Assembly (NCBI RefSeq): GCF_014647195.1
Contig: NZ_BMOS01000022.1
Location: 1-59,651, forward strand
Length of the DNA: 59,651 bases
Origin: Oceanobacillus indicireducens
GTDB taxonomy: Bacteria > Bacillota > Bacilli > Bacillales > Amphibacillaceae
Direction: 5' to 3'
Shown here: one piece after another, positions 17,426-26,502 of the stretch
Layout: each line of letters opens with the position of its first letter
How positions within the stretch are numbered: the first letter of the stretch is position 1
The notes under the pieces: generated by a model
What the model saw: the letters and a program-made list of their open reading frames with translations, nothing else
What the model was told of the DNA's origin: nothing
The model's database searches: none
Translations under genes and position numbers: made by a program

Positions 17426-17564
17426 TTTATCGCTCCTTCCATAACAAACAGAAAAATATTACTGATTCTTCTAACTTTAATACCCTATAATATACCACTT
17501 TAGATTGTTATTAGCAGCAGAGAAGATTATAAAATAAAGCTTTATAGCAGTTAAATGGATAAGA

Positions 17565-17613
17565 TAAAAAAATACAATCGCCGTTCAAGCCTGATAAAGA
17601 TACAGCGATTGTA
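17565..17613 (-). terminator. Terminator of the rocA-rocD transcript
   Basis: On the minus strand TACAATCGC and GCGATTGTA pair with a 23-base loop and run into TTTTTT, 27 bases after the rocD stop. Confidence 0.7.
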
Positions 17614-17639
17614 CAAATAGGATGATAGATTATCTATTT

Positions 17640-18842
17640 TTATGATGATAATACGTTATTAATTTTTTCAATAGCCCAGTCAAGTTCATCATGTTTTATC
17701 GTTAATGGTGGTGCAAGTCGGATTGTGTTTTCGTGCGTTTCTTTACATAAGACGCCTTCTTCTTTTAGTTTCTCACAATAACCGCGAACCGGATGATTGA
17801 ACTCTAGACCGATGAATAGTCCGCGAGCTCGAATTGCTTTCAGTTCGGGGATGTTCATTTTACGCAATTCTTTTTCGAAGTATTCACCAAGCTCCAGTGA
17901 TCTTGTCACAAGATCCTCTTTTTCTATTACATCAAGGGCAGCTAAAGAAACTGCACATGCTAGTGGATTTCCACCGAAAGTCGAACCGTGTGATCCAGGT
18001 GTAAAGACATCCATTATTTCTTTATCCGCAGCGATAGCGGATACTGGAAATACTCCACCTCCAAGGGCCTTACCCAATACATAGATATCTGGTACAACAT
18101 CTTCCCAGTCACATGCAAACATTTTTCCAGTGCGTGCCAAGCCTGTTTGCACCTCATCGGCAATGAATAACACATTATTCTCCGTACATATTTCACGAAT
18201 TCCTTTGAGATAGCCTTCGGGGGGAATGATGATTCCGGCTTCCCCTTGAATAGGCTCTACAATAATAGCAGCAGTATTTTCTGTAATCGAACGCTTGACA
18301 GCATCTATGTCACCGAAGTCTACTCGCTTAATATTGGGGATAAATGGGCCGTAATTCTTTCTTGCAGTAGGATCATTAGATAAAGAAACTGCATTTATTG
18401 TTCGTCCGTGAAAGTTCCCTTTTGCAGCAATGATCTCTGCCTGATTATCCTCTACTCCTTTTATTTCATAAGCCCATCGGCGAGCAGCTTTTATCGCAGT
18501 TTCTACTGCTTCTACTCCTGTATTCATTGGTAATACTTTATCTTTACCAGTTAATTTTGAAATTCGTTTTGTCAAGGGACCTAGCAAATCATTATGAAAA
18601 GCGCGGGATGTCAAAGTTACTTTATCGGCTTGCTCTTTAAGTGCTTTAATAATTTTGGGGTGCCGATGTCCTTGGTTGACTGCTGAATAAGCACTAAGCA
18701 TGTCCATGTATTTATTGCCTTCCGGGTCCTTTACCCAGACCCCTTCTGCTTCCGAAATTACAATCGGTAGTGGATGATAGTTATGTGCACCATAATGCTC
18801 GGTTAATTCAATAATTTCTTCGGTTGTTTGCGTTAAAGTCAT
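17640..18842 (-). CDS. rocD: Ornithine aminotransferase
   Basis: Ornithine:2-oxo-acid delta-aminotransferase of 400 residues, producing glutamate-5-semialdehyde from ornithine. Markers are [58 protein letters not shown] (PLP Asp), [15 protein letters not shown] (Schiff-base Lys) and [13 protein letters not shown]. The start at 18842 follows AAAGGAGG. An in-frame upstream ATG lacks an RBS. It is downstream of rocA in the same direction, 58 bases away, with a perfect hairpin in the gap. With RocF and RocA it completes arginine to glutamate. Confidence 0.95.
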   Translation of the reverse strand: MTLTQTTEEIIELTEHYGAHNYHPLPIVISEAEGVWVKDPEGNKYMDMLSAYSAVNQGHRHPKIIKALKEQADKVTLTSRAFHNDLLGPLTKRISKLTGKDKVLPMNTGVEAVETAIKAARRWAYEIKGVEDNQAEIIAAKGNFHGRTINAVSLSNDPTARKNYGPFIPNIKRVDFGDIDAVKRSITENTAAIIVEPIQGEAGIIIPPEGYLKGIREICTENNVLFIADEVQTGLARTGKMFACDWEDVVPDIYVLGKALGGGVFPVSAIAADKEIMDVFTPGSHGSTFGGNPLACAVSLAALDVIEKEDLVTRSLELGEYFEKELRKMNIPELKAIRARGLFIGLEFNHPVRGYCEKLKEEGVLCKETHENTIRLAPPLTIKHDELDWAIEKINNVLSS

Positions 18843-18863
18843 CCGTACTCCTCCTTTAGAGTA

Positions 18864-18891
18864 GTGCAAGGAGCTATGATGCTCCTTGCAC
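18864..18891 (-). other. Perfect intercistronic hairpin between rocA and rocD
   Basis: GTGCAAGGAGC and GCTCCTTGCAC form a perfect 11-bp stem with a 6-base loop, just upstream of the rocD RBS. No T run follows, so an RNA-processing or stability element is more likely than a terminator. Confidence 0.65.
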
Positions 18892-18900
18892 TGTTCTATA

Positions 18901-20448
18901 TTAGTATGATTCAGAAATTGTTTTCGCTAACATATGGAGTGCCAAATAATCTGGACCTCCCGCTTTTGAATCCGTACCAGACATTTTAAATCCGCCAAAC
19001 GGGTGGTAACCAACAATTGCCCCCGTACAATTACGGTTGAAGTATAAATTACCGACATGAAATTCTCTAGAAGCTTTATTTATTTTTTCACGATTATTTG
19101 TAATTACCGCTCCTGTTAATCCATATTCAGAGTTATTGGCAATTTCCAGTGCATGATCAAAGTCTTTTGCCTTTGCAAATGCAACAACAGGGCCAAAGAT
19201 TTCCTCCTGCATGATACGTGCTTCTACATCTAAATTAGCAAAAATGGTTGGCTGAATAAAATAACCTTTGGAGTCGTCCCCCTCGCCACCAGTCATTAGT
19301 TTGCCTTCTGCTTTACCGATTTCGATATAATTCATAATCTTGTTGAAGGCAGCTTGATCGATAACAGGTCCCATATTAACGTCGGGTGTGGTAGTTTCAC
19401 CAACAGTTAGCTCTTTCGTGCGTTTTACTACCCTTTCTAGTACTTCATCATAGACATCTTCATGAACGACTGCGCGAGATCCAGCAGAGCACTTTTGCCC
19501 TGAAAATCCAAATGCAGAAGTTACAATGGCGTCGACAGCAATATCAATGTCTGCTTCATTATCGACTACAACTGTATCTTTTCCACCCATCTCTACAATT
19601 GTACGTTTTAAGTGAAATTGGTTCTCATTAACCGCTGCGGCACGTTCATATAAGCGAGTTCCAACTTCACGTGAACCTGTAAAGGTTATTAGCGCTGTTT
19701 TTGGATGATCCACAAGATAATCTCCAACTTCTGAACCACTGCCTGGTAGGAAGTTGATGACGCCATCTGGTATGCCTGCTTCCAATAAAACATCTACAAA
19801 TTCTGCAGCAATTACAGGGGTTGCACTTGCAGGTTTAAGTATGACTGTATTGCCTGTAACAAGTGGTGCTACCGTTGTACCTACCATAATGGCAAAAGCA
19901 AAGTTCCATGGCGGAATGGTCACTGCAACGCCTGAAGGGGTATAGAGGTACCGATTGTATTCCCCTGGTCTACTATTTATTTCTTTTCCTTTATCTAATT
20001 CAATCATTTGTCGGGCATAATACTCCATAAAGTCAATACCCTCTGCAATATCAGCATCGGCTTCGTTCCATGGTTTTCCAGCCTCTTTAATCAGTAAAGC
20101 TGTAAATTCACTCTTTCTGCGACGGATAATTGCTGCAGTCCGTATTAAAATATTCGCCCGGTCAATTGCATTCGTATATCTCCAAGTTTGGAAAGCTTGA
20201 TTCGCTGCTTGCACAGCTTTTTCAGCATGTTCCTGATTCGCCTTGGCAACGTATCCAATTATTTCTTCTTTTTTCCCCGGATTAATAGAAGTGATCTTTT
20301 CTTCAGTAAGTACTTTTTCTCCATCTATTAAGAGGTCATAAGTTCCCCCGAGTTTTCTTTCAATTTTTTCTAACTCAGATTCCAATCTTTTGCGATTGCT
20401 CTCTATTGAGAAGTCTGTAAATGGTTCGTGCTTATACGGTGTTAACAT
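18901..20448 (-). CDS. rocA: 1-pyrroline-5-carboxylate dehydrogenase
   Basis: Aldehyde dehydrogenase of 515 residues, oxidising glutamate-5-semialdehyde/P5C to glutamate with NAD. The length equals that of Bacillus RocA. Visible landmarks are the [13 protein letters not shown] and [19 protein letters not shown]-site segments, general-base Glu in [14 protein letters not shown], catalytic Cys in [13 protein letters not shown], and [10 protein letters not shown]. The start at 20448 follows GGAGAG; longer in-frame starts lack an RBS. A sigma-54 promoter is 43-59 bases upstream, and two RocR-type palindromes lie beyond it, shared with the divergent rocR. Confidence 0.96.
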   Translation of the reverse strand: MLTPYKHEPFTDFSIESNRKRLESELEKIERKLGGTYDLLIDGEKVLTEEKITSINPGKKEEIIGYVAKANQEHAEKAVQAANQAFQTWRYTNAIDRANILIRTAAIIRRRKSEFTALLIKEAGKPWNEADADIAEGIDFMEYYARQMIELDKGKEINSRPGEYNRYLYTPSGVAVTIPPWNFAFAIMVGTTVAPLVTGNTVILKPASATPVIAAEFVDVLLEAGIPDGVINFLPGSGSEVGDYLVDHPKTALITFTGSREVGTRLYERAAAVNENQFHLKRTIVEMGGKDTVVVDNEADIDIAVDAIVTSAFGFSGQKCSAGSRAVVHEDVYDEVLERVVKRTKELTVGETTTPDVNMGPVIDQAAFNKIMNYIEIGKAEGKLMTGGEGDDSKGYFIQPTIFANLDVEARIMQEEIFGPVVAFAKAKDFDHALEIANNSEYGLTGAVITNNREKINKASREFHVGNLYFNRNCTGAIVGYHPFGGFKMSGTDSKAGGPDYLALHMLAKTISESY

Positions 20449-20490
20449 AGAATCCACTCTCCTTATAAAATTTCGCTTGCTTGTATAAAT

Positions 20491-20507
20491 AGCAAAAATC
20501 ATGCCAA
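20491..20507 (-). promoter_or_regulatory. Sigma-54 (SigL) promoter of rocA-rocD
   Basis: Read on the minus strand the sequence is TTGGCATGATTTTTGCT. It matches the -24/-12 consensus TGGCAY-N5-TTGCW with exact spacing, about 45 bases before the rocA start codon. This agrees with control by the sigma-54 activator encoded divergently. Confidence 0.85.
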
Positions 20508-20549
20508 CTATTTAAGTGTTGACTTATCAAGGTTTTAATAAAAAGAGAT

Positions 20550-20564
20550 GCAAAATAAATTTGC
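20550..20564. promoter_or_regulatory. RocR upstream activating site 1 (candidate)
   Basis: GCAAAAT-A-AATTTGC is a near-perfect 15-bp palindrome, centred 41 bp from the second site (about four helical turns) and some 50 bp upstream of the rocA -24 element. It is placed as expected for the enhancer of a sigma-54 activator. Confidence 0.7.
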
Positions 20565-20590
20565 GTTATTTTTAAAAAGCGCATAACCGT

Positions 20591-20605
20591 GCAAAATTAT
20601 TTTGC
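20591..20605. promoter_or_regulatory. RocR upstream activating site 2 (candidate)
   Basis: GCAAAAT-T-ATTTTGC is a perfect 15-bp palindrome. It lies only a few bases from the likely rocR promoter (GATAAT at 20631-20636), so binding here could also repress rocR itself (inference). Confidence 0.7.
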
Positions 20606-20653
20606 TATTACAGTATATTTCCATTAAGCTGATAATAGGGAGGGAACACTTTC

Positions 20654-22060
20654 ATGGGAAATGATGTAATGGATCTGCAAGCACTAAAGCATAGAAATAA
20701 ACTATATGAACAGTTGCTGGATGAAGTGAATGTTGGTATCCACGTAATTAATAATCAAGGGAAAACAATTATTTATAACAAAAAAATGATGGAAATTGAA
20801 TCAATGGAAGCAGCTGACGTATTGGATAAGGATGTATTAGAAGTTTTTTCATTTAAGGAAAATCAGCATAGTACACTTGTCCATACATTAACAACCGGGA
20901 AAGAAACTAGAGGGATTAAACAAACTTACTTTAATAATATTGGAAAAGAAATCACGACAATTAATGATACTTTTCCAATTATAGAAGATGGAAAGATTAC
21001 TGAGGCAGTCGAGATAGCAAAAGATATCACTCAATTAGAACAAGTTATTAAGGAAAATGTGTTACAGAGGAAAAACACCAAATTTACATTTGATCAAATT
21101 ATTGGAGATAGTGAAGAATTTGCTACGGTAATTGAAGATGCAAAACTAGCAACTCGAACAACTTCATCTGTTCTTATTGTTGGCGAAACAGGAACTGGTA
21201 AGGAATTATTTGCGCAAAGTATCCATAATGGTAGTGCAAGGTCATCTGCTCCTTTTGTCGCCCAGAATTGTGCAGCAATACCCGAAAGTTTAATGGAGAG
21301 TTTATTATTTGGTACAAAGAAAGGGGCCTTCACGGATGCGATAGATTCACCCGGTCTATTTGAACAAGCAGATGGTGGAACTTTGTTACTTGACGAGATT
21401 AATTCTTTAGACGCTTCCCTTCAAGCAAAACTCTTGAGAGTGCTGCAAGAAAGAACAGTAAGAAGAATAGGGGATACAAAGGATAAAAAGGTGGACGTTC
21501 GTATTATCGCAACGATTAATGAAGACCCGGCCGATATGATTATGGAAAATCGAATAAGGAAAGATTTATTTTATCGTTTGAGTGTCGTAACTTTATTCAT
21601 CCCCCCCTTACGTGAAAGAAAAGTAGATATTATGCCTTTAACGACGGAATTTATTAATAAATACAACACACTTTTTCAAATGAATATAAAGAATGTTAGT
21701 GCGGAAGCAAAAGAATTACTCTATGAACACGACTGGCCAGGGAATGTAAGAGAGTTAGAGCATACTATTGAAGGTGCGATGAATCTAGTAGTTGAAGAAA
21801 AGGAAATTCAAGTTCATCATTTACCCACTCGTTTTCGAAACCATAATAAATATAAGAGAGACAATGATAGAAACAGCAAGGATAGTCCCCCTATAAACGA
21901 TTTTCATTCGAGAAAGCTGCGAGTTAGAATGGAACAGTTGGAAAAGGAATATATTAAACGAACACTTTTAGAAAATAACTATAATATAACACAAGCTGCA
22001 AAGATTCTAGGTATAAGCAGACAGAGCCTTCAATATCGCATAAAGAAATTTAATATTTAA
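20654..22060 (+). CDS. rocR: Sigma-54-dependent activator of arginine catabolism (RocR-like)
   Basis: Enhancer-binding activator of 468 residues, close in reading to B. subtilis RocR. An N-terminal PAS-type sensor (VNVGIHVINNQGKTIIYNKKMMEIE) is followed by the AAA+ domain with Walker A GETGTGKE near 177, Walker B GGTLLLDEIN, and a C-terminal Fis-type HTH (ITQAAKILGISRQSLQYRIKKF). The sigma-54 contact loop reads GAFTDA at about residue 224 instead of the usual GAFTGA. GGGAGGG is the RBS. Divergent from rocA, with two palindromes and a sigma-54 promoter between them; it should respond to ornithine or citrulline as RocR does. Confidence 0.92.
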   Translation: MGNDVMDLQALKHRNKLYEQLLDEVNVGIHVINNQGKTIIYNKKMMEIESMEAADVLDKDVLEVFSFKENQHSTLVHTLTTGKETRGIKQTYFNNIGKEITTINDTFPIIEDGKITEAVEIAKDITQLEQVIKENVLQRKNTKFTFDQIIGDSEEFATVIEDAKLATRTTSSVLIVGETGTGKELFAQSIHNGSARSSAPFVAQNCAAIPESLMESLLFGTKKGAFTDAIDSPGLFEQADGGTLLLDEINSLDASLQAKLLRVLQERTVRRIGDTKDKKVDVRIIATINEDPADMIMENRIRKDLFYRLSVVTLFIPPLRERKVDIMPLTTEFINKYNTLFQMNIKNVSAEAKELLYEHDWPGNVRELEHTIEGAMNLVVEEKEIQVHHLPTRFRNHNKYKRDNDRNSKDSPPINDFHSRKLRVRMEQLEKEYIKRTLLENNYNITQAAKILGISRQSLQYRIKKFNI

Positions 22061-22066
22061 ATTTAG

Positions 22067-22087
22067 CACGTATTAACGGTCTGTAAC
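22067..22087 (+). repeat. Partial copy of a dispersed element (left-end motif)
   Basis: CACGTATTAACGGTCTGTAAC directly after rocR matches the left end of the long element at 57916-58091 in 18 of 20 compared bases, and the rc end of the copy at 26377-26432. The right end of the element is absent here. Confidence 0.5.
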
Positions 22088-22167
22088 ATTTGAGTAAATT
22101 TTCCTTCAGCTAACGGAACCTTTTCGTAAGTTATTAATTGTTGAAAAGGGGTATACTCTATGATAGA

Positions 22168-22183
22168 ATTCAATATATAGTGC
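22168..22183. promoter_or_regulatory. NrdR box 1 (candidate)
   Basis: ATTCAATATATAGTGC matches the NrdR box ACACWATATATWGTGT at 13 of 16 positions. It abuts a TTGACA -35 element (22184-22189) and is followed by a second box after exactly 16 bp, the usual tandem spacing. Confidence 0.7.
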
Positions 22184-22199
22184 TTGACAAGACAATTTA

Positions 22200-22215
22200 A
22201 TACTAAATGTAGTAT
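22200..22215. promoter_or_regulatory. NrdR box 2 (candidate)
   Basis: ATACTAAATGTAGTAT is palindromic and matches the NrdR consensus at 12 of 16 positions. The start-to-start distance to box 1 is 32 bp, three helical turns. It would overlap the promoter -10 region and block transcription when dATP is high. Confidence 0.65.
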
Positions 22216-22219
22216 ATAA

Positions 22220-22400
22220 GTAATGGTGACAAGATAACTGTTTAAAAGGGAATCCAGTTAAAAGCTGGAGCTGCCCCCGCAACTGTACGTGTGGACGAAT
22301 TAGTAAACCACTATATCGCTTGCTGTTAGGTGACGATATGGGAAGGGCTATAGTAGGAAGAAGCACAAGCCAGGAGACCTGCCATAACTTGCAAGTTTTG
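22220..22400 (+). ncRNA. Cobalamin (B12) riboswitch
   Basis: Conserved cobalamin-aptamer blocks occur in order: AAAAGGGAATCC, a small hairpin, GAGCTGCCCCCGCAACTGTA, and the B12 box AGCACAAGCCAGGAGACCTG near 22363-22382. A terminator hairpin at 22474-22503 lies before the nrdE RBS, so cobalamin should switch the operon off. This fits a genome in which a B12-dependent ribonucleotide reductase elsewhere takes over when the vitamin is available (inference). Confidence 0.95.
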
Positions 22401-22473
22401 TTTCTTCGGGGTGTAAGAAAGGTAAAACGATAAGAAGTGTGTATTTTTTTATGCATTTTGTCGTTTTTTCCTG

Positions 22474-22503
22474 CCGTTCATCCCGAAAATGAACGGTTTT
22501 TTT
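22474..22503 (+). terminator. Cobalamin-riboswitch terminator
   Basis: CCGTTCAT / ATGAACGG perfect 8-bp stem with a 7-base loop followed by seven T, 30 bases before the nrdE ATG. Confidence 0.9.
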
Positions 22504-22532
22504 AATGTGTTTACATAAAGGGAGGAAATAAA

Positions 22533-24735
22533 ATGCAAACAATGAGTCAAACTAAAAGTTCTAAAGGGATTGAATTAATTGATGAATGGGCCAAGGGATT
22601 AAATATTCAAACCGAAAAATATAAAGAAAAAGTGGAAGGACTCTGGAATTCTGACCAAATGAGGGATGAATTTTATGATGCTCTAATTAACCATGCCCTT
22701 GAAAATATAGACGAAGTATCACCAGACTGGACTTATTTTGCTACACGAATTTATTTGCATGAACTCTATCAAAAGGCTGCAGAAAATAGGGGTTATGACG
22801 CTTCTCTTTCGTATGGTCCCTTCTACGATTTATTAAAGCAATTGACCGATAAAGGAATTTATTCTACTAATCTTCTTTCAAGCTACACGAAAGGGGAAAT
22901 TGATTATTTTGGTGAGTCACTTGAACAGGAAAGGGATTTATTATTTACGTACCCTGGCATTTATACATTGGCAACTCGTTATCTTGCAATGGATCATGAA
23001 AAGAATATCTATGAATTGCCACAAGAGCGCTGGATGGTTATTGCGATGCATCTTATGCAAGAAGAACCAGCTGAGGGTCGCACGAAGCACGTTCTAGAAG
23101 CATACTGGGCGCTGAGTAATTTATATATGACGGTTGCGACACCAACATTGGCTAATGCAGGGAAGAGTCACGGGCAATTGTCGAGTTGTTTTATCGATAC
23201 GGTAAATGATAGTTTAGAAGGCATTTATGATAGTAATAGCGATGTTGCCCAACTGTCGAAAAATGGCGGTGGAATTGGGGTTTACATGGGTAAAGTCCGA
23301 GCGAGGGGCAGTTCAATTAGAGGATTTAAAGGGATGTCTAGTGGGGTTGTACCATGGATTAAACAGTTAAATAACACGGCGGTAAGTGTTGATCAGCTTG
23401 GTACTAGAAAAGGTGCAATTTCGGTTTATTTAGATGTATGGCATCGCGATATTGAGGAATTTCTTGACTTGAAGCTAAATAATTTTTTTGGTAAGTATGC
23501 CAGACTTATTTATGGAACAAGTGGAGAACAGAGGAGACTGGTATTTATTTGACCCTCATGAAGTTCGTGAGGTGATGGGCTTCTCTCTAGAAGATTTCTA
23601 CGATGAGAAGAAAGGTGATGGAGAATGGCGCAAGAAATATCAAGCATGCATTAACGCTAATTTAGATTCGAAAAAGAAAGTACCTGCAATTGAAATTATG
23701 AAGAGAATCATGCGTTCACAGCTTGAAACAGGGGCACCATTCATGTTTTACCGAGATGAAGTGAACCGCCGGAATGCGAACTCTCATACTGGGATGATTT
23801 ATTGCACGAATTTATGTACGGAGATTACGCAAAACCAATCCCCGACAGAGTTTGTCCAGCAATATCTCACGGAAGAAAATGCCGTTGTGAAAAAATACAA
23901 GCCTGGTGATTTTGTTGTTTGTAACCTGAGCTCCGTCAACTTAGGAAAGGCTGTACCAGATAATGTATTGGAACGCCTCATCAAAATTCAAGTTCGCATG
24001 CTTGATAATGTCATTGATATCAATACGTTGCCATTATTACAAGCAACGCTCACGAACCAAAAGTATAGAGCGATTGGTCTAGGTACATTCGGATTCCACC
24101 ATCTGCTTGCAAAAGAAGGAATTGAGTGGGAATCAGAGCAAGCTGTAGAATATACCGATGCAATTTATGAAAAAATCGCCTACTTAGCGATTTCTGCATC
24201 AGCAGATTTAGCGGAAGAAAAAGGCAGCTATCAAGTATTTGAAGGAAGTAAATGGAGTACAGGAGAGTACTTTGATAACAGAGGGTACGATGATTCCGAA
24301 GAGTGGATGGCATTGAAGGAGCGGGTGAAAGAAACCGGAATCCGCAATGGTTATGTAATGGCTGTTGCACCGAATGCGTCTACTTCGATTATTGCCGGCT
24401 CTACTGCAGGAATCGACCCAGTGTTTAAACCTTTCTATCATGAAGAGAAGAAAGACTTTAAAATGCCTGTAACGGCACCAGATATGGACCACAATAATTA
24501 CCATATCTACAGACGTTCCGCTTATATTGTTGACCAGCGCTGGTCGGTGAAACAGAATGCAATGCGCCAGAAACACGTAGACCAAGGGATTTCATTTAAC
24601 ATGTATGTGCCGAACACGATCCGGGCTTCTGTTTTACTAGACTTGCATCTACAGGCTTGGAAGAGCGGACTGAAAACAACTTACTATGTACGCTCTTCTT
24701 CTACAGATATTGAAGAATGTGAGTGGTGTCAATAA
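22533..24735 (+). pseudogene. nrdE: Class Ib ribonucleotide reductase large subunit, frameshifted
   Basis: Ribonucleoside-diphosphate reductase alpha subunit split in two frames. Residues up to DIEEFLDLKLNN (to ~23482) continue in another frame from VSMPDLFMEQVENRGDW (from ~23491). Relative to the family, some 12 residues (about 30-40 bases) are missing at a T7 run, so this is a deletion with frameshift rather than a single miscalled base. Elsewhere the enzyme is intact: first active Cys in QLSSCFIDT, the NLCTE radical-site motif, second Cys in VVCNLSSVNL, and C-terminal CEWCQ. The N-terminal ATP-cone is absent, as in class Ib. No RBS precedes the second part. With the reading as given, the operon cannot make a working large subunit. 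Confidence 0.88.
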
Positions 24736-24737
24736 TG

Positions 24738-24767
24738 GATATGGGAAAGTTTTTACTTTCCCATATC
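24738..24767 (+). other. Perfect hairpin between nrdE and the flavodoxin gene
   Basis: GATATGGGAAAGT and ACTTTCCCATATC form a perfect 13-bp stem around TTTT, 3 bases after the nrdE stop. No T tract follows, so it could protect or process the mRNA between cistrons, or be a weak terminator. Confidence 0.65.
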
Positions 24768-24828
24768 TCTGCCCAAAGGAATCGATGACAAAGGGATTAA
24801 TCGTACGTTATAAACAGGAGTGAAATAA

Positions 24829-25296
24829 ATGAAGATACTCATTGCTTATCATAGTTTTAGTGGCAATACCGAGGAAATAGCGGAGATGATCCAGGATCGA
24901 TTAAATCATCACGGTTATCAACCTGAATTATATGAAATTGGTATGGGTGCCTATTTTCCTGAGTTAAGTAATTACGATGTCGTCATGTTAGGGACGTTTA
25001 CTTGGGATCTGGGTAGTACCCCGGCTGAAGTAAAAGACTTTGTAGCAGATGTCGGCTATAAGCCGGATAATATTGCCGTGTTTGGCTCAGGCGAAACCCA
25101 ATTTGGCGGGGAAGAGATGTTCTGTCTTGCAGTTACGAAACTAGCTAGATTTTACAATAGTCCATGGGAAGGTTTGAAAATAGAACAGTCCCCAAGGGGA
25201 AGCCAGGAGATAAAAGTTTCCAATTGGGTAGATGGAATTGTAGAAAGTGTAAGAAAAGAAAAAGAGCAGAAGAGCTGGGTGACAGTAGGCGTATAG
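24829..25296 (+). CDS. Flavodoxin-like protein (NrdI-like role)
   Basis: Flavodoxin-fold protein of 155 residues with the FMN phosphate loop SFSGNTEE at 9-16, the isoalloxazine loop TFTWDLGSTP near 58, and GSGETQFGGEEMF near 88. In class Ib ribonucleotide reductase operons the protein in this position, NrdI, supplies the oxidant that assembles the dimanganese cofactor of NrdF. This one is longer and more flavodoxin-like than classical NrdI, so I infer the role from position. It lies between the large- and small-subunit genes, 43 bases before the latter. Confidence 0.8.
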   Translation: MKILIAYHSFSGNTEEIAEMIQDRLNHHGYQPELYEIGMGAYFPELSNYDVVMLGTFTWDLGSTPAEVKDFVADVGYKPDNIAVFGSGETQFGGEEMFCLAVTKLARFYNSPWEGLKIEQSPRGSQEIKVSNWVDGIVESVRKEKEQKSWVTVGV

Positions 25297-25339
25297 AGTG
25301 AGTAAGAATAGAAAATTAAAAGAGGCAGGGAATACAAAT

Positions 25340-26380
25340 ATGACTGTAGTTTTAAAAAAAGCTAGAACGTTAGAACCAAAAAACCCTAATAAATCAACAG
25401 GGATTTTTGGGGGGAAGTCCAGTGGTATTTTAAATTGGAATGATATTGCATATCCCCATTGGTATCAGATTTACAAAAAGTTACTAGGAAACTACTGGCA
25501 AGCGGATGAAATCAATATGTCTTCCGATATTAGGCAGTTTCCCGAGTTGACGAAGGATGAACAGGATGCCTATTTGAAGATTATCGGATTACTGTCTACG
25601 TTAGATGCACCACAGACACGGACGGCCTTGTTATTATCTTTATACGCAACCGATCCATCCGTACAATCCATTATGGCTGTAATTTCGCAGCAAGAGGCTG
25701 TGCATAATGAGAGCTACTCGTATGTTTTATCATCTGTCGTGTCGTTGGATGAACAGAATAAGTCATTCGAGTTAGGCCGGACAGATCCAGTTCTCCTAAA
25801 ACGGAACGAACGGATTATCAAAGTTTATAATGAATTTGCAGAGAATCCGACAATCAAAAACATATTAAAAGTCATGGTCTATACTTCTCTGCTGGAGGGA
25901 ATGTTTTTCTATTCCGGATTTGCCTTCTTTTATAACTTAGCACGAAATAATAAAATGGTAGGAACTAGTACGATGATCAGCTATATTAATCGGGACGAGC
26001 TCGAGCACGGAAGATATATTGGCGAATTGTTCCGCGCAACACTAGCTGAGAATCCGGAGTATAATACGGAAGCGTTCAATGAGTGGGTATATGATGCGTT
26101 CCGTCATTCGGTGGAACAAGAGATTAATTGGTCCAGATATGTATTAGCTCATGTTGATGGAATTGATTTAGATGAAATGGAAGGCTATATTAAATATCGA
26201 GCGAATAAGATGTTACGTATGTTGGGCTTAAGTGAGATATATGATGGTTACTTCGATAATCCGATGAAATGGATTCGCGCATATGTAGATAACTTTGATG
26301 GAACGAAGACAGACTTCTTTGAGCAAAAGTCACGTGCCTATACAAAAGTAAGTGATTTGAACGGGTTTGACGACTTATAA
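25340..26380 (+). CDS. nrdF: Ribonucleotide reductase small (beta) subunit
   Basis: Radical-generating subunit of 346 residues from ATG 25340 (GGCAGGG upstream; an earlier GTG at 25298 lacks an RBS). Carboxylate and His metal ligands are in STLDAPQT, QQEAVHNESY, LLEGMFFYSGFAFF and RDELEHGRYIGEL, the ferritin-like helical pattern of R2. It should pair with NrdE and be activated by the flavodoxin-like partner upstream. The gene looks intact although nrdE is broken. A small dispersed repeat begins within its stop codon region. Confidence 0.9.
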   Translation: MTVVLKKARTLEPKNPNKSTGIFGGKSSGILNWNDIAYPHWYQIYKKLLGNYWQADEINMSSDIRQFPELTKDEQDAYLKIIGLLSTLDAPQTRTALLLSLYATDPSVQSIMAVISQQEAVHNESYSYVLSSVVSLDEQNKSFELGRTDPVLLKRNERIIKVYNEFAENPTIKNILKVMVYTSLLEGMFFYSGFAFFYNLARNNKMVGTSTMISYINRDELEHGRYIGELFRATLAENPEYNTEAFNEWVYDAFRHSVEQEINWSRYVLAHVDGIDLDEMEGYIKYRANKMLRMLGLSEIYDGYFDNPMKWIRAYVDNFDGTKTDFFEQKSRAYTKVSDLNGFDDL

Positions 26381-26432
26381 AGTGAAACTTCATTCAGTGG
26401 GGGTATTACAGACCGTTAATGCGCGATAAAAG
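26377..26432 (-). repeat. Short, internally deleted copy of a dispersed element
   Basis: Read on the minus strand this 56-bp block starts CTTTTATCGCGCATTAACGG and ends GAATGAAGTTTCACTTTAT. Both ends match the long copy at 57916-58091, with the ~120-bp middle missing. Its right end supplies the nrdF TAA stop. It may be a remnant of a small mobile element or an RNA element. Confidence 0.75.
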
Positions 26433-26450
26433 AATCGTTTGTTAGATAGG

Positions 26451-26501
26451 AAAATCCGAACAATCTAGGAGGAACTTCTACCTTAGATTGTTCGGATTTT
26501 T
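26451..26501. terminator. Bidirectional terminator
   Basis: AAAATCCGAACAATCTAGG pairs with CCTTAGATTGTTCGGATTTTT (one bulge) around an 11-base loop, between nrdF and the convergent MFS gene. Confidence 0.85.
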
Positions 26502-26502
26502 G

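Noticed and set aside
23488-24735. A separate gene for the second half of the ribonucleotide reductase large subunit
   Set aside because: No RBS precedes its only possible TTG start, and both halves belong to one domain. A split-subunit reductase would not be divided here.
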